Assembly (NCBI RefSeq): GCF_000227135.1
Contig: NC_018262.1
Coordinates: 607,503 to 671,502, forward strand
DNA from: Leishmania donovani
Taxonomy: Eukaryota; Euglenozoa; Kinetoplastea; Trypanosomatida; Trypanosomatidae
Direction of reading: 5' to 3'
DNA: 64,000 bases
Shown: in pieces, positions 1 through 12,500 of the stretch
How positions within the stretch are numbered: the stretch's first letter is position 1
Layout of the letters: each line of letters begins with the position of its first letter
Notes under the pieces: model-generated
Databases searched by the model: none
Seen by the model: only the letters and a program-made list of their open reading frames with translations
What the model was told of the DNA's origin: nothing
Position numbers and translations under genes: made by a program

Positions 1-340
1 GAAGCTGCCGAGCGGGCAGAAGAAGTCCGTGCCGAGCACGAGCCGCGCGATGATCGGCATCATCAGCGGCGGCGGCCGCATCGAGAAGCCCGTGCTGAAA
101 GCCGGTAACTCGTTCTACCGCTTCCGCGGCAAGCGCAACTGCTGGCCCAAGGTGCGTGGTGTTGCCCGCAACCCGGTGGAGCACCCGCACGGTGGTGGTA
201 ACCATCAGCACATTGGTCACCCGTCGACGGTGTCGCGCCACTCGCCGCCGGGCCAGAAGGTGGGTCTGATCGCTGCCCGCCGCACCGGCCGTATTCGCGG
301 TGGTAAGGCTGTCAAGGGCGCGTGGCACCCGGAGGAGTAA
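1..340 (+). CDS. RPL8: 60S ribosomal protein uL2 (L8; called L2 in some Leishmania annotations), 3' part only
   Basis: Cytosolic large-subunit ribosomal protein that lies next to the peptidyl-transferase centre. The reading frame is already open at the left edge, with the first complete codon at base 2, and stops with TAA at 338-340. About 112 C-terminal residues of the usual ~260 are visible. The segment GVARNPVEHPHGGGNHQH and the following IGHPSTVSR are the conserved uL2 C-terminal signature, including the histidine-rich loop that contacts 23S-like rRNA, and a basic tail follows (RRTGRIRGGKAVKG). The truncation is only the window boundary. In Leishmania this gene is usually a tandem pair; only one copy is visible here. 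Confidence 0.95.
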   Translation, partial: KLPSGQKKSVPSTSRAMIGIISGGGRIEKPVLKAGNSFYRFRGKRNCWPKVRGVARNPVEHPHGGGNHQHIGHPSTVSRHSPPGQKVGLIAARRTGRIRGGKAVKGAWHPEE

Positions 341-3300
341 GGAGCAGGGCCGGCCGGCGACTGAACGCAGCCGTGTCTTGTGCGGTGACGCTCAGCTCAT
401 ACGGTCCTTGCCCCCTTCTTGCCCTCTCTCGGCGCTGCTCACCTCTGCGTACTCCAGCGAGTGCGCTGGGTGCGGCTGTCTGTGACACTTGCTCGACGAC
501 GTGCATCCGTGGGGCTCGCGCCCCGTTAGGCGTCAGTGACCTGACCTCATTTCTCTTCTTTTTTATCTTATGGATTGCTTGATCATTTCGCCCATAAAAA
601 AAAAATGAATGCAAATCGTAATGGAAGCGCTCAGCGTTCGGTGAAAGCATGGAGGCGCAGTCTGCGGGCTCCGTGCCTGAGTGTCAGGTGCTTGGCCGTC
701 GTCGTATCGCGCTCATTCGGTGGGTAGCGCGGTGGGCGCGGGTTGCCGCTCCTTCCGTTTCCCATTGGTTCCCTGAGGCCCTCCTGCGTAGGGGTGGAGG
801 TATAGGCAGGAAAGGGAGAGATGGAGGCGAAAAACCCTTTGCGTGTGTGTCGAACGGCCTGTTTCGCGATGGCGTGGGTAGGTATGGCATGAACGCATCG
901 GCATCGCGTTACGTGTCTGCCAAGCGGGCACAAACAGCAGTGCTGCTTCCGGCGCGCGGGTTTCGTGCTCGAGAGGCACTCGTGCAACCATCTGGAGTGG
1001 AGCAGGGCCTCTTGTCCGTCTCTTCCCACGTTTCCCAGAAGGCACCGTCTCGCGGACGTCATGCCCGTGTCACGCCCTCGTTCTGCCGCTCTCTCTCTCT
1101 CTCCCCCTATTGCTTCTCTCGCATTACCGCGGCGTCGGCGCTTGCCACCGATGCCGGGACTCTTTCCGTCTCCCCACTTTACACTTCGCCTCTCTCTTTC
1201 GTCTACCATCACGCCCATCACGCTCTGCAACGGCTTTGTAATGTACACATTGAACACAATGTGGATGAACGCGCAACGTCATCTTCACACGGCATACACC
1301 GACGCACGCACGCACAAGCACAGAGGCGCATGTGCGCCGCACCGAAATCTGAAAGACACTTTTTTAGGGAAATTGCCCCATTGCTCTCGTTCCGTTCCCC
1401 CTCTCAAATCTCCTGCTTCACTCTCCCTAGCTGCGTATTGTGAACGACCTCGCCCATCCGGCACTGCCGGCATCCTGTTCTCGCTGCGTGGCGTTGATAC
1501 GGCTGGGTTGCGATGGTACACCCCCTCCACCTTTCTCAGCCTTTTCTGCATCCTTTTTTTGTGTGTAAACTTCCAGTTTAGAAAACAACAACAACCAAAC
1601 AAACCAGTTTTGTTCGTGCTGCCTCTCCCGTTGCTGATTCTGCCTCTGCGCTACTGTGTGTCTCTCTGTGTATTTCTCTCACTCTGCCTCGCTGTCTTCG
1701 CACAAGCCCTCTCATCTCTTTGCGCTCTTAGCATATACGCCTCTCTCTCGGGGTACATATATAAGTCTTTCTCGTTTGTGATAGCGACGTGGACACTGCT
1801 CTTTTCTATCTCTTTCCACTTTCTTCCGTTGTTTTGCTTCTTTCATCGGTTTACTTTTTTGTTTTCGGTTTGTGTGAAGTTGATCGTGTACGTGTGTACG
1901 TGTGGTCCAGACACCCTGCGCGTTCTCTTGTCCTTTGGCTTTTCCCTTCCCGTTTCTATATTGATCCTGTCAGCGGACCGCTTTCCTGCAAACAAATAAG
2001 CGAAACAACAACAAAAATAAGCGTGGGCGCCTCGTGTCGCCCCTCCGTCGTCCCCCCCACACACCGTCTTTGTCTCTCTCTCTTTCTCTCTCTAGTGCCC
2101 TCGCTTGTCCCCTTCGCAAGCCACGGAGGAAACGCTGTCCTTGCTTCCTCCATATCAGCAGAAGGCAAAACAAAACAAGGAAAACATTCAACACCATTGG
2201 ACGCACCTGCAAAGGCAGAAGAGGGAGGGCGGACTGCGCGTCACGGTTTGCATGCGTTTTTGCATGTGTGTGTGCCGGGTGAACTTGTGTTCCTCTTTTT
2301 GTGCGTGTGTGTGTGGGACTTGTCTTCAAAGACAGACAGACAGAAAGCAAGCGAGGGGAGGTGAGGCGGCGCGTACACACGCGAGACCCTTTCTGACTGT
2401 GTTGACTAGTTTCTACCGGCTGGCAGTGTTTGCGTGCGTCTACGTGTGTGTCTGTATGAGTAACGTCTTGTTTTACCTGCTTTGTTGTAGTAGTTTTCAC
2501 CCCTTCCTCTCGTCACTCGTACTCCCGCTTCTTGCGTGCTGCTATATTTTTCTCCTTGTGTTTTGCTTGTATTGGTGGCGCCCCCTTTTTTCTTTTGCGT
2601 TTTCTCTCTCTCTCGCACGTTCTTCTCGCATATCGGCTGCCCCGCGCGCCTCCTTTTATTCTTGTTTGATTCTTAGTGCTTGTCGGGGCGAAGAGAAGGA
2701 ATCAAAATACCTGAGGGAGGAAGCGGTCGTGGGCAGCATCCACGTGCGAAGACGCTGTCACGCGAGTGCGTGTGAGTGGAGACGGGGCGGAGAAGAGCCA
2801 CACGAAGAACGAAAGACGAAAAAAGAAAATAGTTCGCAGAGCAGTAGAGAGGAAGACAGGGGCGCTTGCCTCCCGTCCAACTCGCATTTTTTCGTTCGAT
2901 TTCCGCATTCTGGCCGTGTCTGTGCGGCGGAGACTTTTTCCCCTGCCAACGGACTGTCTCTTTTTTATTTCTTGTAGTTGTGCCACGGACTGCTCTCAAA
3001 GGGTTTGTGTGCGCGTGTGCGCCCGCTTCTGATCTTCTGCGTTTCCCGCAGTGCCCCTTGCCTTTCCGCCATCATAAACATTATTGCGATTAAGGGGCTG
3101 TGCGGCGGACGGCTGCTGGTGGAACGCACACAGGCACACACCGATAAAAAAAAAACCATACGCAAGAGGTGGGCAGCAGGCACGCACATCTTGTTTTCTC
3201 ACTTTTCTATTTTCCTTTGTGCTGCGTCGGGTTCACTTGTTTCAGTGAGAAGACTGCCTCTCTTTCTCTCTGTGTCCGTGCCTGCGTCTCCCTTGACTCT

Positions 3301-3505
3301 TTCACATTTTAGTATCTCAGGTTTGCCTTGCCTCGACAGCAGAAGGAAAGGTGGTTCACCTACACCTTCTGACCTCACGGCTCCGCTCGATAGTTTCCTA
3401 GCCATCCGTTCACCAACGCACACGCGCACTTCCGCTCATTTTTTGCTCCGTTGTACATCATAAGGGGGTCCAAAAAGCAAAAACGTCTGCAAGTGCGAAA
3501 AAAAA
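341..3505 (+). other. Long spacer: 3'UTR of uL2 and 5'UTR of the next gene
   Basis: No credible gene. The plus strand is strongly pyrimidine-biased from about 1080 onward, with many CTCTCT and TTTT runs, as expected for trypanosomatid intergenic DNA carrying polypyrimidine tracts for coupled polyadenylation and trans-splicing. The open frames in it have low-complexity compositions rich in C, F, L and S and no recognisable domain. Confidence 0.7.
3311..3312 (+). promoter_or_regulatory. Candidate spliced-leader acceptor AG for the 3091-residue gene
   Basis: First AG after a pyrimidine-rich tract at about 3255-3310, 194 bases before the ATG at 3506. Other T-rich tracts lie nearby, so the choice is tentative. 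Confidence 0.35.
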
Positions 3506-6500
3506 ATGAGCGGCCGCAACACACCTCAGGCGAAGAGTCGCCAGTGCAGCAGTGGCCATGTCACCCCTACTTCTAGCCGGCGAGTGCCACATCTGAGTAC
3601 ATCGGCGCTCTCGCCTGAAACGTCGGTCTCCAAAATGACAGCACAGCGAGCTTGTAGCACAGACCGCAGGAGGGATCGTTACACGAGGCGTCGTTCAAGC
3701 ATGCTATCAACGCTCCGTATCCCGGTACACGAGGAGCCGGAGGAGGAGGAAGTACCTGCCTCACCAGACCCGTATGCGACGTCGCCTTTCCGTGGCGCCT
3801 CACCGTCCATCGTATCTATGGTTCGCGCAGGGTCCATCTCGAGCGAGAATATGCCACCCCCACCGGATATCCAACACATTGAGGGCCAGCTTTGGTTTGT
3901 GACGGGGAAGAACGGCCCAGGGAAGAAGCACGCATCTGCGCAGTGGGTCGTGTGCGAAGACCAGCGCCTCTCCGTGTACAGTAGTTGGGCCAATAGCAGC
4001 CGGCTCGTGGAGGAGGCGCGCTTTGAGAGAGTGCGTATCCTGTTCGACTTTCTACATCCACACAGGCACCCGGAGGTGATGGGCAGCGGCGCCCCGCAGA
4101 CGCGTCGCATGACGATTCACCGCAACGAGTCCCGCACCACAGCGGAGTCGCGCTACGCATTTCATATACGCGACCCCTGCGACGCCAAAACCCTCGCCGG
4201 ATACTACTACTTTGGGGTTGAGTGTGTGATGCGTGACCCACTGACGGTGAGGCTGCGTCGCAGCCTTGCGGTCTTCTGCACCGATCATCCAGAGGACCAC
4301 CGCAAGTGGCTCGACTTTTGGGAGGAGATGCAGGTGCGCTACCCCATGCTGCGGAATCGAAACGCCGCAGCCATGTCGATGGACATCAGCTCAGAGTTAA
4401 TGAGCGAATTTGTGTTCCCTCCGCAGGCGGTGAAGCCGGTAGTAGGAGGAAAAAGCGAAGAAGACACGGACTTGGTGAGCAGCCCGGGCTTGCCGTCACC
4501 GATCGGCCGAGATGAGGACAGCCTCGCCACCACACGTGCGCCAAAATGGACTGATAGCGAGCACGGGCAACCTCACTGGAAGGGCTGCACACAACCTCTG
4601 CCCTTTGCGTCGCTGGGCAGTACCTCCGCCGATGGCGTGCGTGGAAGCCTTCTAGGCGACGTGGCTGCCGGTGGTGAGGACGCCGAGGCAGGAGGCTCTG
4701 AACAGTGGCTTGCGCTGCTCGTCGATGCGGAACGGCAGGCGCGAGAGGGGATCGAGCTCATTGAGGCTGCGACGCGCAGCGTGCTGGAGGCTAACCAGGC
4801 GCTGCGCGATCTCTTTCACCACGTGGCGCCGACGGCAACCGTTCCCTCTCCCGTAGCAGCGGTGTGCAGCAAAGATGAGGGCAGTGCCGGCGACGACGCC
4901 GCGAGCGGCGTGCCGATGCGCGATGGCGGCATGATGCGCGCCTTGCAGGCGGAGCTGAGGGCTTTGTGCACAGCTTTCAAGAGGGCAAAAAGCCGGGCTT
5001 TCACGTCCGCCCCAGCGCCGGAAACGCTGATACCAGCGGAGTCGACCGCGGTGGCAAATCAGGTGCTGTTGGCGGCATATGAGCGGGAGTTGGAGGTGCT
5101 GCGGACCCAAAATGCAACTCTGAGGAGAGAACTTGACACTCATGCAGCCACCGCCGTGGCGCGTGTTGAGAGGGCACTGGGTGAGTGGACTCTGACCAGT
5201 ACCGTCGACATCGTTGTCTCCGATGCAGAAAACGGGGGCGGCGGTCATGAAGTCGCCGATGCTTCTGCGGATAGACAGCGATACTTGGCCGCGGATGAAG
5301 CCCTCGTGCGAGCCTTGGTCGAGGCTGCGCTGGTGCAAGAATCATCGACTGCTGCCTTCGACTCTTCCGGCGGCGCCGCGTCCTCTGCGCAGGTTAACAC
5401 TCAGGGTGAGTCTGCCTCCACTCCACAAGCGTCCCACGCGACTCTGTCAACCGACGCCGATGGGTACGGCGGGGTCATTAGTGCCGGACGCCTCTTAAGC
5501 ACCGCATCCGATTCTCGCCAGCTTTGCCGAGCACACAGCGGAGAGGCCCAGCTCTCGGACGCTACGAGTGCAGCAGGCGATTTGGCGGCTTCGCTGCCAG
5601 CTCTGGTGCAACAACACTTGAGCGCGTTTGCCACGGAGCACGGTCGCCGCCTCGGAAGCACTGATCTTGCACGTTCTTTGTCGACGGATCGAGACTCCCT
5701 TCTGTATCATGTGGTGGACGAGGTCGTGACGGCCTTCAAAGACTTGATTGACGCTCCCCACATAGCCACAGACATCTCGAAGGCTGATGGAAACGCTGCC
5801 GCGTCTGCTCCAACCGCCACCGCGGTGTCATCGTGGCTCTCTGTGCTGCATCGATGCCTTCTTCACAGGCTTGGCGTGGCCGGAGTGGTTTGTGGCGCGG
5901 GCACCAGCAACCAGAGCTCGCTAGCTGCTGCTGAGGTCGGTGGGCCTGCGACGGATGCAGCGAGCGCCGTCGAGGCTGCCGCCGCCGCTGGAGACGACGT
6001 GGCTGGATGCTGTCCCCCCGCTGAGGCCTCCTCAAATGCGCGACAGAGCAGTTCGCTGCCGCCGCTCACAGATGAAGAGATAGCCATCGTAGGCGACCTT
6101 CATCACTCTGCTCGTGACGTAGTAGCGTGGATTCTCGATCTGCTGGGTGAGAGGCAGCGGTATGCGGCCTATGTGACCGCTTTAGACTCCCTGACATGCC
6201 GACATGACGTGTTTCGCCCTCTGAAAGCGGTACAGGGGGAACTTGAGAGGGTAACAGCGCGCTGTGAAGCAGCTGCGGCGGCCGCGAGTCCCAGCAGTGC
6301 CGCATGCGGACCCAGTGAGGCGACTAATTCCGACACCTTCCCACTCGAGGCAGCTGCGGTATCTAGCGCCGATGATGACGACCCCGAGGATTCAGAGAAA
6401 CATACCGCGGATGGTTCAGATGGGCTCAAAGTAGAGCGCCGCCTCACGGCACGCCTGCAGCACGCTATGGCTGCCTTTGACAGCAAATGCGAGGAGGCTG

Positions 6501-9500
6501 CGGCGCTGCGGCGCTTGCTGACCGCAATCCTCTACGGAAGTGAGATGGCGCTTCGAAAGGCGGACTCCACCGATGAGGTCGTTTCGGCGGCGATGACGAG
6601 TGCTGCTGCAGCATGTGAGGCGTTCCGCGCGGCTCAAGAAGCGGGCGTTGGTGAAGTGGACAAGCTTCGAGGTGCTGCAGAGGCATGCGTGGCAGCGAGA
6701 GCGAGGGAGGAGGTGTGGGCCAGCACCCTCACACCAGCTGTGTTGCAGGCGTGCGCGGACGCGCTCATCGGCGCTCCATGTATCCAGGACATGGTACACG
6801 CATTACAGTTGACACTTGGGCGCTGTCCTGAAATACACGGCAGGCCAAGGTGGGTTGGAGGCGCCGCTTATGTACCGCCACTCTCGCAAGAGAGTATAGG
6901 GAGCCTTGCGCAGGAGCTTCACCAGCGTCTCGCTGTGGAGCAGGCACGCTGCAATGGACTGCTTGGCGAGGTGATGCTGATATCCTCCTCACTTGCTTGT
7001 GTGGGGAGTGAGCCACTTACGGCGGCCTATTCGACCGCGATGACGGCAACAGCGAACGCAAGCGCCATGACAAACGAGGCCGTGAAGGCATGGGCGGCTT
7101 ACACGAAGCACGCTTGTGAAGTCGTGCCCGGGCAGCAACCTGATCTTCACAAGCCTGTCGAGACAAAATCCGACCCTTGCCTCTCCGCTGCTCCCGCAGA
7201 GACGACAGCAGAGACTGCTCCTCACGAGGCTGTCCACGCTCGCCTCGTCGCGGCGCTGAGCCGAGCGGACGGCGCGCGCGGGTTACGCAGCGCTGCTTTC
7301 GATGCCACGAACTCTCTTCTGCCAAACTTATTTGCCAGTATCGCTGGTACGCAAACAGCGCTTTGGCGGCTTGTAGGAGCCCTCCTCCGACACGGCGCTG
7401 GCGCAGGTGTGCCCTCGCCGGAGGTTTTGCTTGCCCTTCCCATCGCGCACCACATCGCTGCGCCACATGCTATCGGCGACAGTGAAGCAGATGTATCGTC
7501 ATTAGGTGTGCACATCGGGGTAGCAGCAAGCGCAGCCGAAGAGCTGCTGAGTGAGTGCGAGAAGGCGGCAAGTGAGCACCGCGAATGGACACAGCAACTC
7601 CTGCAGTGGCTCAAAGACTTTCCTCCGGCGTATACGAGTGACGCCGCACCCGAACCGGCGTCGGAGTTGCGGTACGATGCGTCCACCGCGCATGAGGTCT
7701 ATGCTCAGCTGCTGGAGGAGCTTGCCGCCGCGGAAAGCGAGCACATGAGTAGAGTCGGCGCGGTGGAGGCGCTGCTGTGGAAAACAAGCTGTGTGCGTAC
7801 AATCTCAGTTCCTGAGCTGAGCGACGGAGCGGGGGACGCTGATATTGCAGCGCTTGCGGCTGCTGCCGCGGCGGACATAGCAGAGGCTCTACGTGTGTCG
7901 GACGCGCACGTCAGCGTGACTGCAGCTTCCGTCGATCCCGTCCAACGTGCGGTGCATGTGAGTGCAACCATCGCTCATCACCCCCGAGGACTAACGCGTG
8001 CATCCGTGCTTGGCGCCATACATGCCTGCCCGTTTGCACGTCTGCAGGAAGCACTAAAAGGCACACCGGTCGATTCTGCTGCGACTGCTTCCGACACGGG
8101 CGAGCGGAGCACAGCACACCCAGCGACTGCGGACTCGCCAGAGGGCATCGATGCCGTGAGCCAGCTCGCTAGGAGCCTGCAGCACCGCGCCGCGAAGATG
8201 GCTGCCGTCGCCGAATTTGAGAAGCGAGTACTTGCACTGCTTCCCAGGCCGCAGGATATAGCCATGGCGAGCGCCGGGATGCCCACCATCGATGCAACTC
8301 CGGCCTGCAAGGCAGTTCAAGCCTTGGCAGCAATGCTCGCGGACGAACTCGATATACAGATTCCAGAGGCCAACTTCAAGAGGCCCTCCACCGCATCCGC
8401 CGCCCTCCTCGACAGTCTTGCCTCTTACCTGGAGCAACTCCACGACGCTGCCCTACCCACTTTACACCACCGCAGGATCGAGTCTGGGTATGCGTCCCTA
8501 GAAAAACTGCGCGCTGCCGTAGACGCACTGCATGATGCCGCCCTTGAAAAGGTTGCAGACGCCGCGCTCGAGCAGATTTCCCCCCTTCACAACATCATAG
8601 ATATGCCGTGGCCAGAGGCACTCAAAGCTGCCGATCTTCGTCATATCCACCTCATTATCGAGCATCTGGCCAGCGGAGCAGATCGAGCGGCATCACCCGA
8701 TTCTACCGATGATCAATTCAACAATCTGCGCGTCATCGCCCAGGCCCTCGGCGTGCCGCCGGACGCGTACGCTGGCGAGCGGGACGGCGAGTGCGTGCCA
8801 ACAACCGGACAGCTAGCGGAGCGCGCTGGCGCTGTGGTGAGCGCCCGCGCTGAGGAGACGGCGGGGCTGCGCGCCATCGCCCAGGCCCTCGGCGTGCCGC
8901 CGGACGCGTACGCTGGCGAATGGACGGAAGAGATGACTCCGAGGTGTTCCGAGGTGCTGTCAGCTGTTGACGCTCTGGTGAAGCGATCTAAGATGACTTG
9001 TGAGGCGGCGTCGATGGATGCGGGAGAAGGTGAGGCGGCTGTTGGGGTGCTGGTGACTTTGTGGGAGGCAGTTGAAGAGGCCGGAGTCGTGACTGCGGAT
9101 CTGGAGGATGGCTGGTGGTCCGTTGAGGGCCGAAGCCGTTGGGAAGCCGCTGCTCGTCTAGTCGGCGCACTTTCTGCAGCGGTGGAAGTGTCGCGGGAGG
9201 AGCTCGCGGATGTCTCGGAGCGCATCAAGCTCTTTGAGGATGAGCTGGTGGACGTGGAGCGAGACCACAACGAGTCGCGTGAGACGATCACGGCAGCGGT
9301 GGAGAAGCTGCGCGGAGGACTCGAGGAGGTGATTATTGAAGACCCCGGCGAGATGTCGCCGCCTTCTTCGCGTGGATCGACGGTGTGCGGGCCTCTGTTT
9401 ACCAGTCTGCGGCAACTCACAAGCGAGGTATCAGATGTTGCCAATGTGCTACGGCGAGTAAAGCAGGTGTTGGAAGAGCATAATGCTGAAGAGAAATGCA

Positions 9501-12500
9501 TGCCGGAGTTGGAGGAGGTGAGCTTCCCTGTTCCACAGCAGGACGGTTGTGACGTGCTCGAGGCGGGCAAGGTGCTGACGTACGAGGATGTGGTCGCCGG
9601 TGTACGTGCGAAGGTAGTGGCCTTGAGAAAGGAGCGGGCGAGGCGTATAGAGACGGATGCCGCTCTGAAAAACTTTTTGAGCGCTGTTACCGACAGAAGC
9701 ACATTTTCCGAGGAGCAGCCGGTGCCACGTCCATCGTTGTTGATGTCGAGACGATGCGTCAAGCCTAAGGCGAAACCGCAGCCGGCAGACTTAGAATCCA
9801 GCGTCAGCGAGGAGTTTTCCTTGCCGCGCACACCGCTGCATTTGTCCACCAACAGTGGCAATACCGACGCGCCGCTTGGGTGCAGTGGCAGTATCTCAGT
9901 GCCGGTGTCACGCTGGGCTACCAGTGAGGTGCTGGAGAAAGTGCGTCACCAGATGAACCAGGCGGAGAACGCTATCGTGACACTGCGGGTTGCCGTTGCT
10001 GCGGCATACGAAGCGCTGGGCGGCGAGGATGATGTGGTGCACGTGCCAGACAACGAGGCAGCCCGGCTGCTGCTGGAGCTGGCGCAGAATACCGCTGAAA
10101 GCATCGTGTTTGTCAAGAGGCTTCTCGAGCCTTTGGAGGAGAGCGAAGCTTCGACTGGTCGACGCGAGCAGCTTGCGCACCTGGTGGATCGCATCAAGGA
10201 AAAGCTTGGCAGCAGCTCCGGGGCCTCCATGCCCACCCTACTGCAAGCGATGGAGGAAGGCATGCACTCTATGTATAACGAATCCACCTCCTCGCGACGA
10301 TCACCGGGGTCGTCAGTGAATCGGCACCTGCCGCGCAAACAGAAACCCGTGGCGCCAGAGGTGGAATTCACGAAGGGTTTTCATCTCACCCAGCAGGTTG
10401 TGCGTAACCGTGACAGCTCCGCGTCGTCACTGACCTCGACGCTGAAGGTGCTGGCTCCGCCGCCGCCCGGCCCACGAGACTCGACCGAGGATATGGAGAA
10501 GGAGATTGGGTACCGTATGCAGGAGCTGGATGCGCTACGACGCGGCTGCAGCGTTGCCCTCAGAACACTCGACTCCTCGTTGAATGTCTCTGATATGGAC
10601 TGCAACGCCATGATTATGCATCTGGTGGAGCGCTGTAGCGACGTGCAAACGGCAATGCAGATCACAGACGTTGTGTTTGAGGACGACGACATTATATCGG
10701 AGGTGAGCGCCGCGGCCTCGTCTTACAGAGCCAGCAACCCGCCTGCGAGCGAGCACCCGCTGCCGATGCGATGTAGCGTTCTCGTGCGTGCTGTCAAGTC
10801 CCTCGACAATTTGTGCGAGTCGATGCGGCACACGCAGGCCAACATGGCGAAACAGCAGCGCTTTCTCATGCACAACGAAACTCAGAACACAGGTGAACTT
10901 CGACGGGCGTTGGTGGAGTTGGAGCAGCAGCTGCACAACGGCAATGCGGAGCGGTTGGAGCTGCAGAAAGCGAAAGAGGCGGCGGAAAAGAACGCGGCCG
11001 AGCTGTCGCATGCTCTGGAGATGGCGCACAAAGAGCTCACCAACCTGCAGAACGTCCGAGACGACTTGGAGAGGTCGCTGATGCAGTTCAAGCAGCAACA
11101 TGCCAAGGATGATGAGCTGGATCGGGCCGACGAAAAGCTGAACTCCTTGAACCATGCTAAAATGCCGCAAGCGGTGCTGGAGGCGGCCACGGATGCTGTG
11201 CGTACGGAGGTGTTGGGGCCGTGTCAGCAGCTTCACTTGGCGGTGGTGGGAAGAGAGATGCCAAAGTCTGAGATGCTTGCCGAAGGCGAGGCGCAAGAGG
11301 TGCTTCTTCCGGCTCTACATGCCATCGCCAAGGCGCTGCAGAACGCTGTGGAGGAGATGACCCGGCTTGCCACCGGGGACATGGGAATCGCAGCCTTGCT
11401 TGCCGAGGAGCGTAAGCATGCTGCGCAGCGGGCCGCGGCGCTGAAGAGCGAGCTTGCTTCCGTTTCAGAAGCAAAGGAAGAGGCAGAGGCGAGAGCCAAG
11501 GCGGCTGCGAAGCACCTGAAGCAGGCTGAGGACGCCTTTGAGGACGAAGTTGCGAAGCTGAAGCGCGCTCTTCGCAACAGCGAGGCAATGCTGGAGGACA
11601 AGGAGGCGAATCACCAGCGTCGGTTGCGCCAGGCGCAGGCGGCCGCAGAAGATCAGCTGGCGTTGGTACAGCAACGCTTAGACCGTGCCACGCGTGCGCA
11701 GACAGAGGAGGAGCGGCTGAGAGCGGCATCTGAGGAAAATGTACAGAAATTGCGCGGCGCTCTCGCAGAGGTTGAGTCGGAGCTTTCCCGGCAGCAGCGC
11801 TACGCAGCTGAGGATACGATGACGCAGCGTAAAGGCAGCATGCAGCGCATAGACTCCCTGGAAGCAGATCTTGCTGCAGCTCGCTTGCATAGCAGCGAGT
11901 TGGCGCAGGCTCTTGGGCGTGCGAGGCGCGACAGTGCAGAGGCTGCACGGGCTCTCGAGGCAGAGGCACGGGAGAAGGCAAAGCTAGCCGAAGAGCTGGC
12001 AGACACACTCGCGCAGCTGCGCGCGGCGAACAATGAGCTGGCCAGTATCTGTGCGAGCATTGCCTCAACTGGGTTAACATCATCAATAAAGTCGTCTGCA
12101 TCCTCGCCAGCGTCCCCAGAAAGAGCGACGGAACTCGTGGCAGGACTCGTGGACCATGTTGCGGTGCTGCAGCGTGCGCTAGAGGCCCAAGAAACGGCGC
12201 GGCAACAGCATCGCACCAAGGGTACACAGAGTGAGGATGCTGTGGCCGAGACACTGGCGGCGTTCGCAGCCATCTGGACCGCCGCGGTAAAAACCGGATG
12301 CACACCAGCGCGGCTCAACGAAGGGTGTCTGACACCGATGGACAAGGCGAAGGCCGTGTCGAACGCTCTGACGAGCGATGTCTCACCGCAGTTAGATGAC
12401 CTTGCGGCTACCAGACAGCGCCTGTTGAATTTGTTGTGCCATCCACGGGTGCGTCACCTAGAGCGGTCAGCAGCACTAGGGCCTCTCGAGAAGGCAACTA

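Noticed and set aside
8713..9861. 382-residue open frame antisense to the giant gene
   Set aside because: Lies entirely within a well-supported coding sequence and has a Ser/Thr/Arg-rich composition expected from reading GC-rich codons backwards.
11157..12305. Another 382-residue antisense frame in the giant gene
   Set aside because: A Pro/Ala/Arg-rich shadow of the coiled-coil region with no domain.
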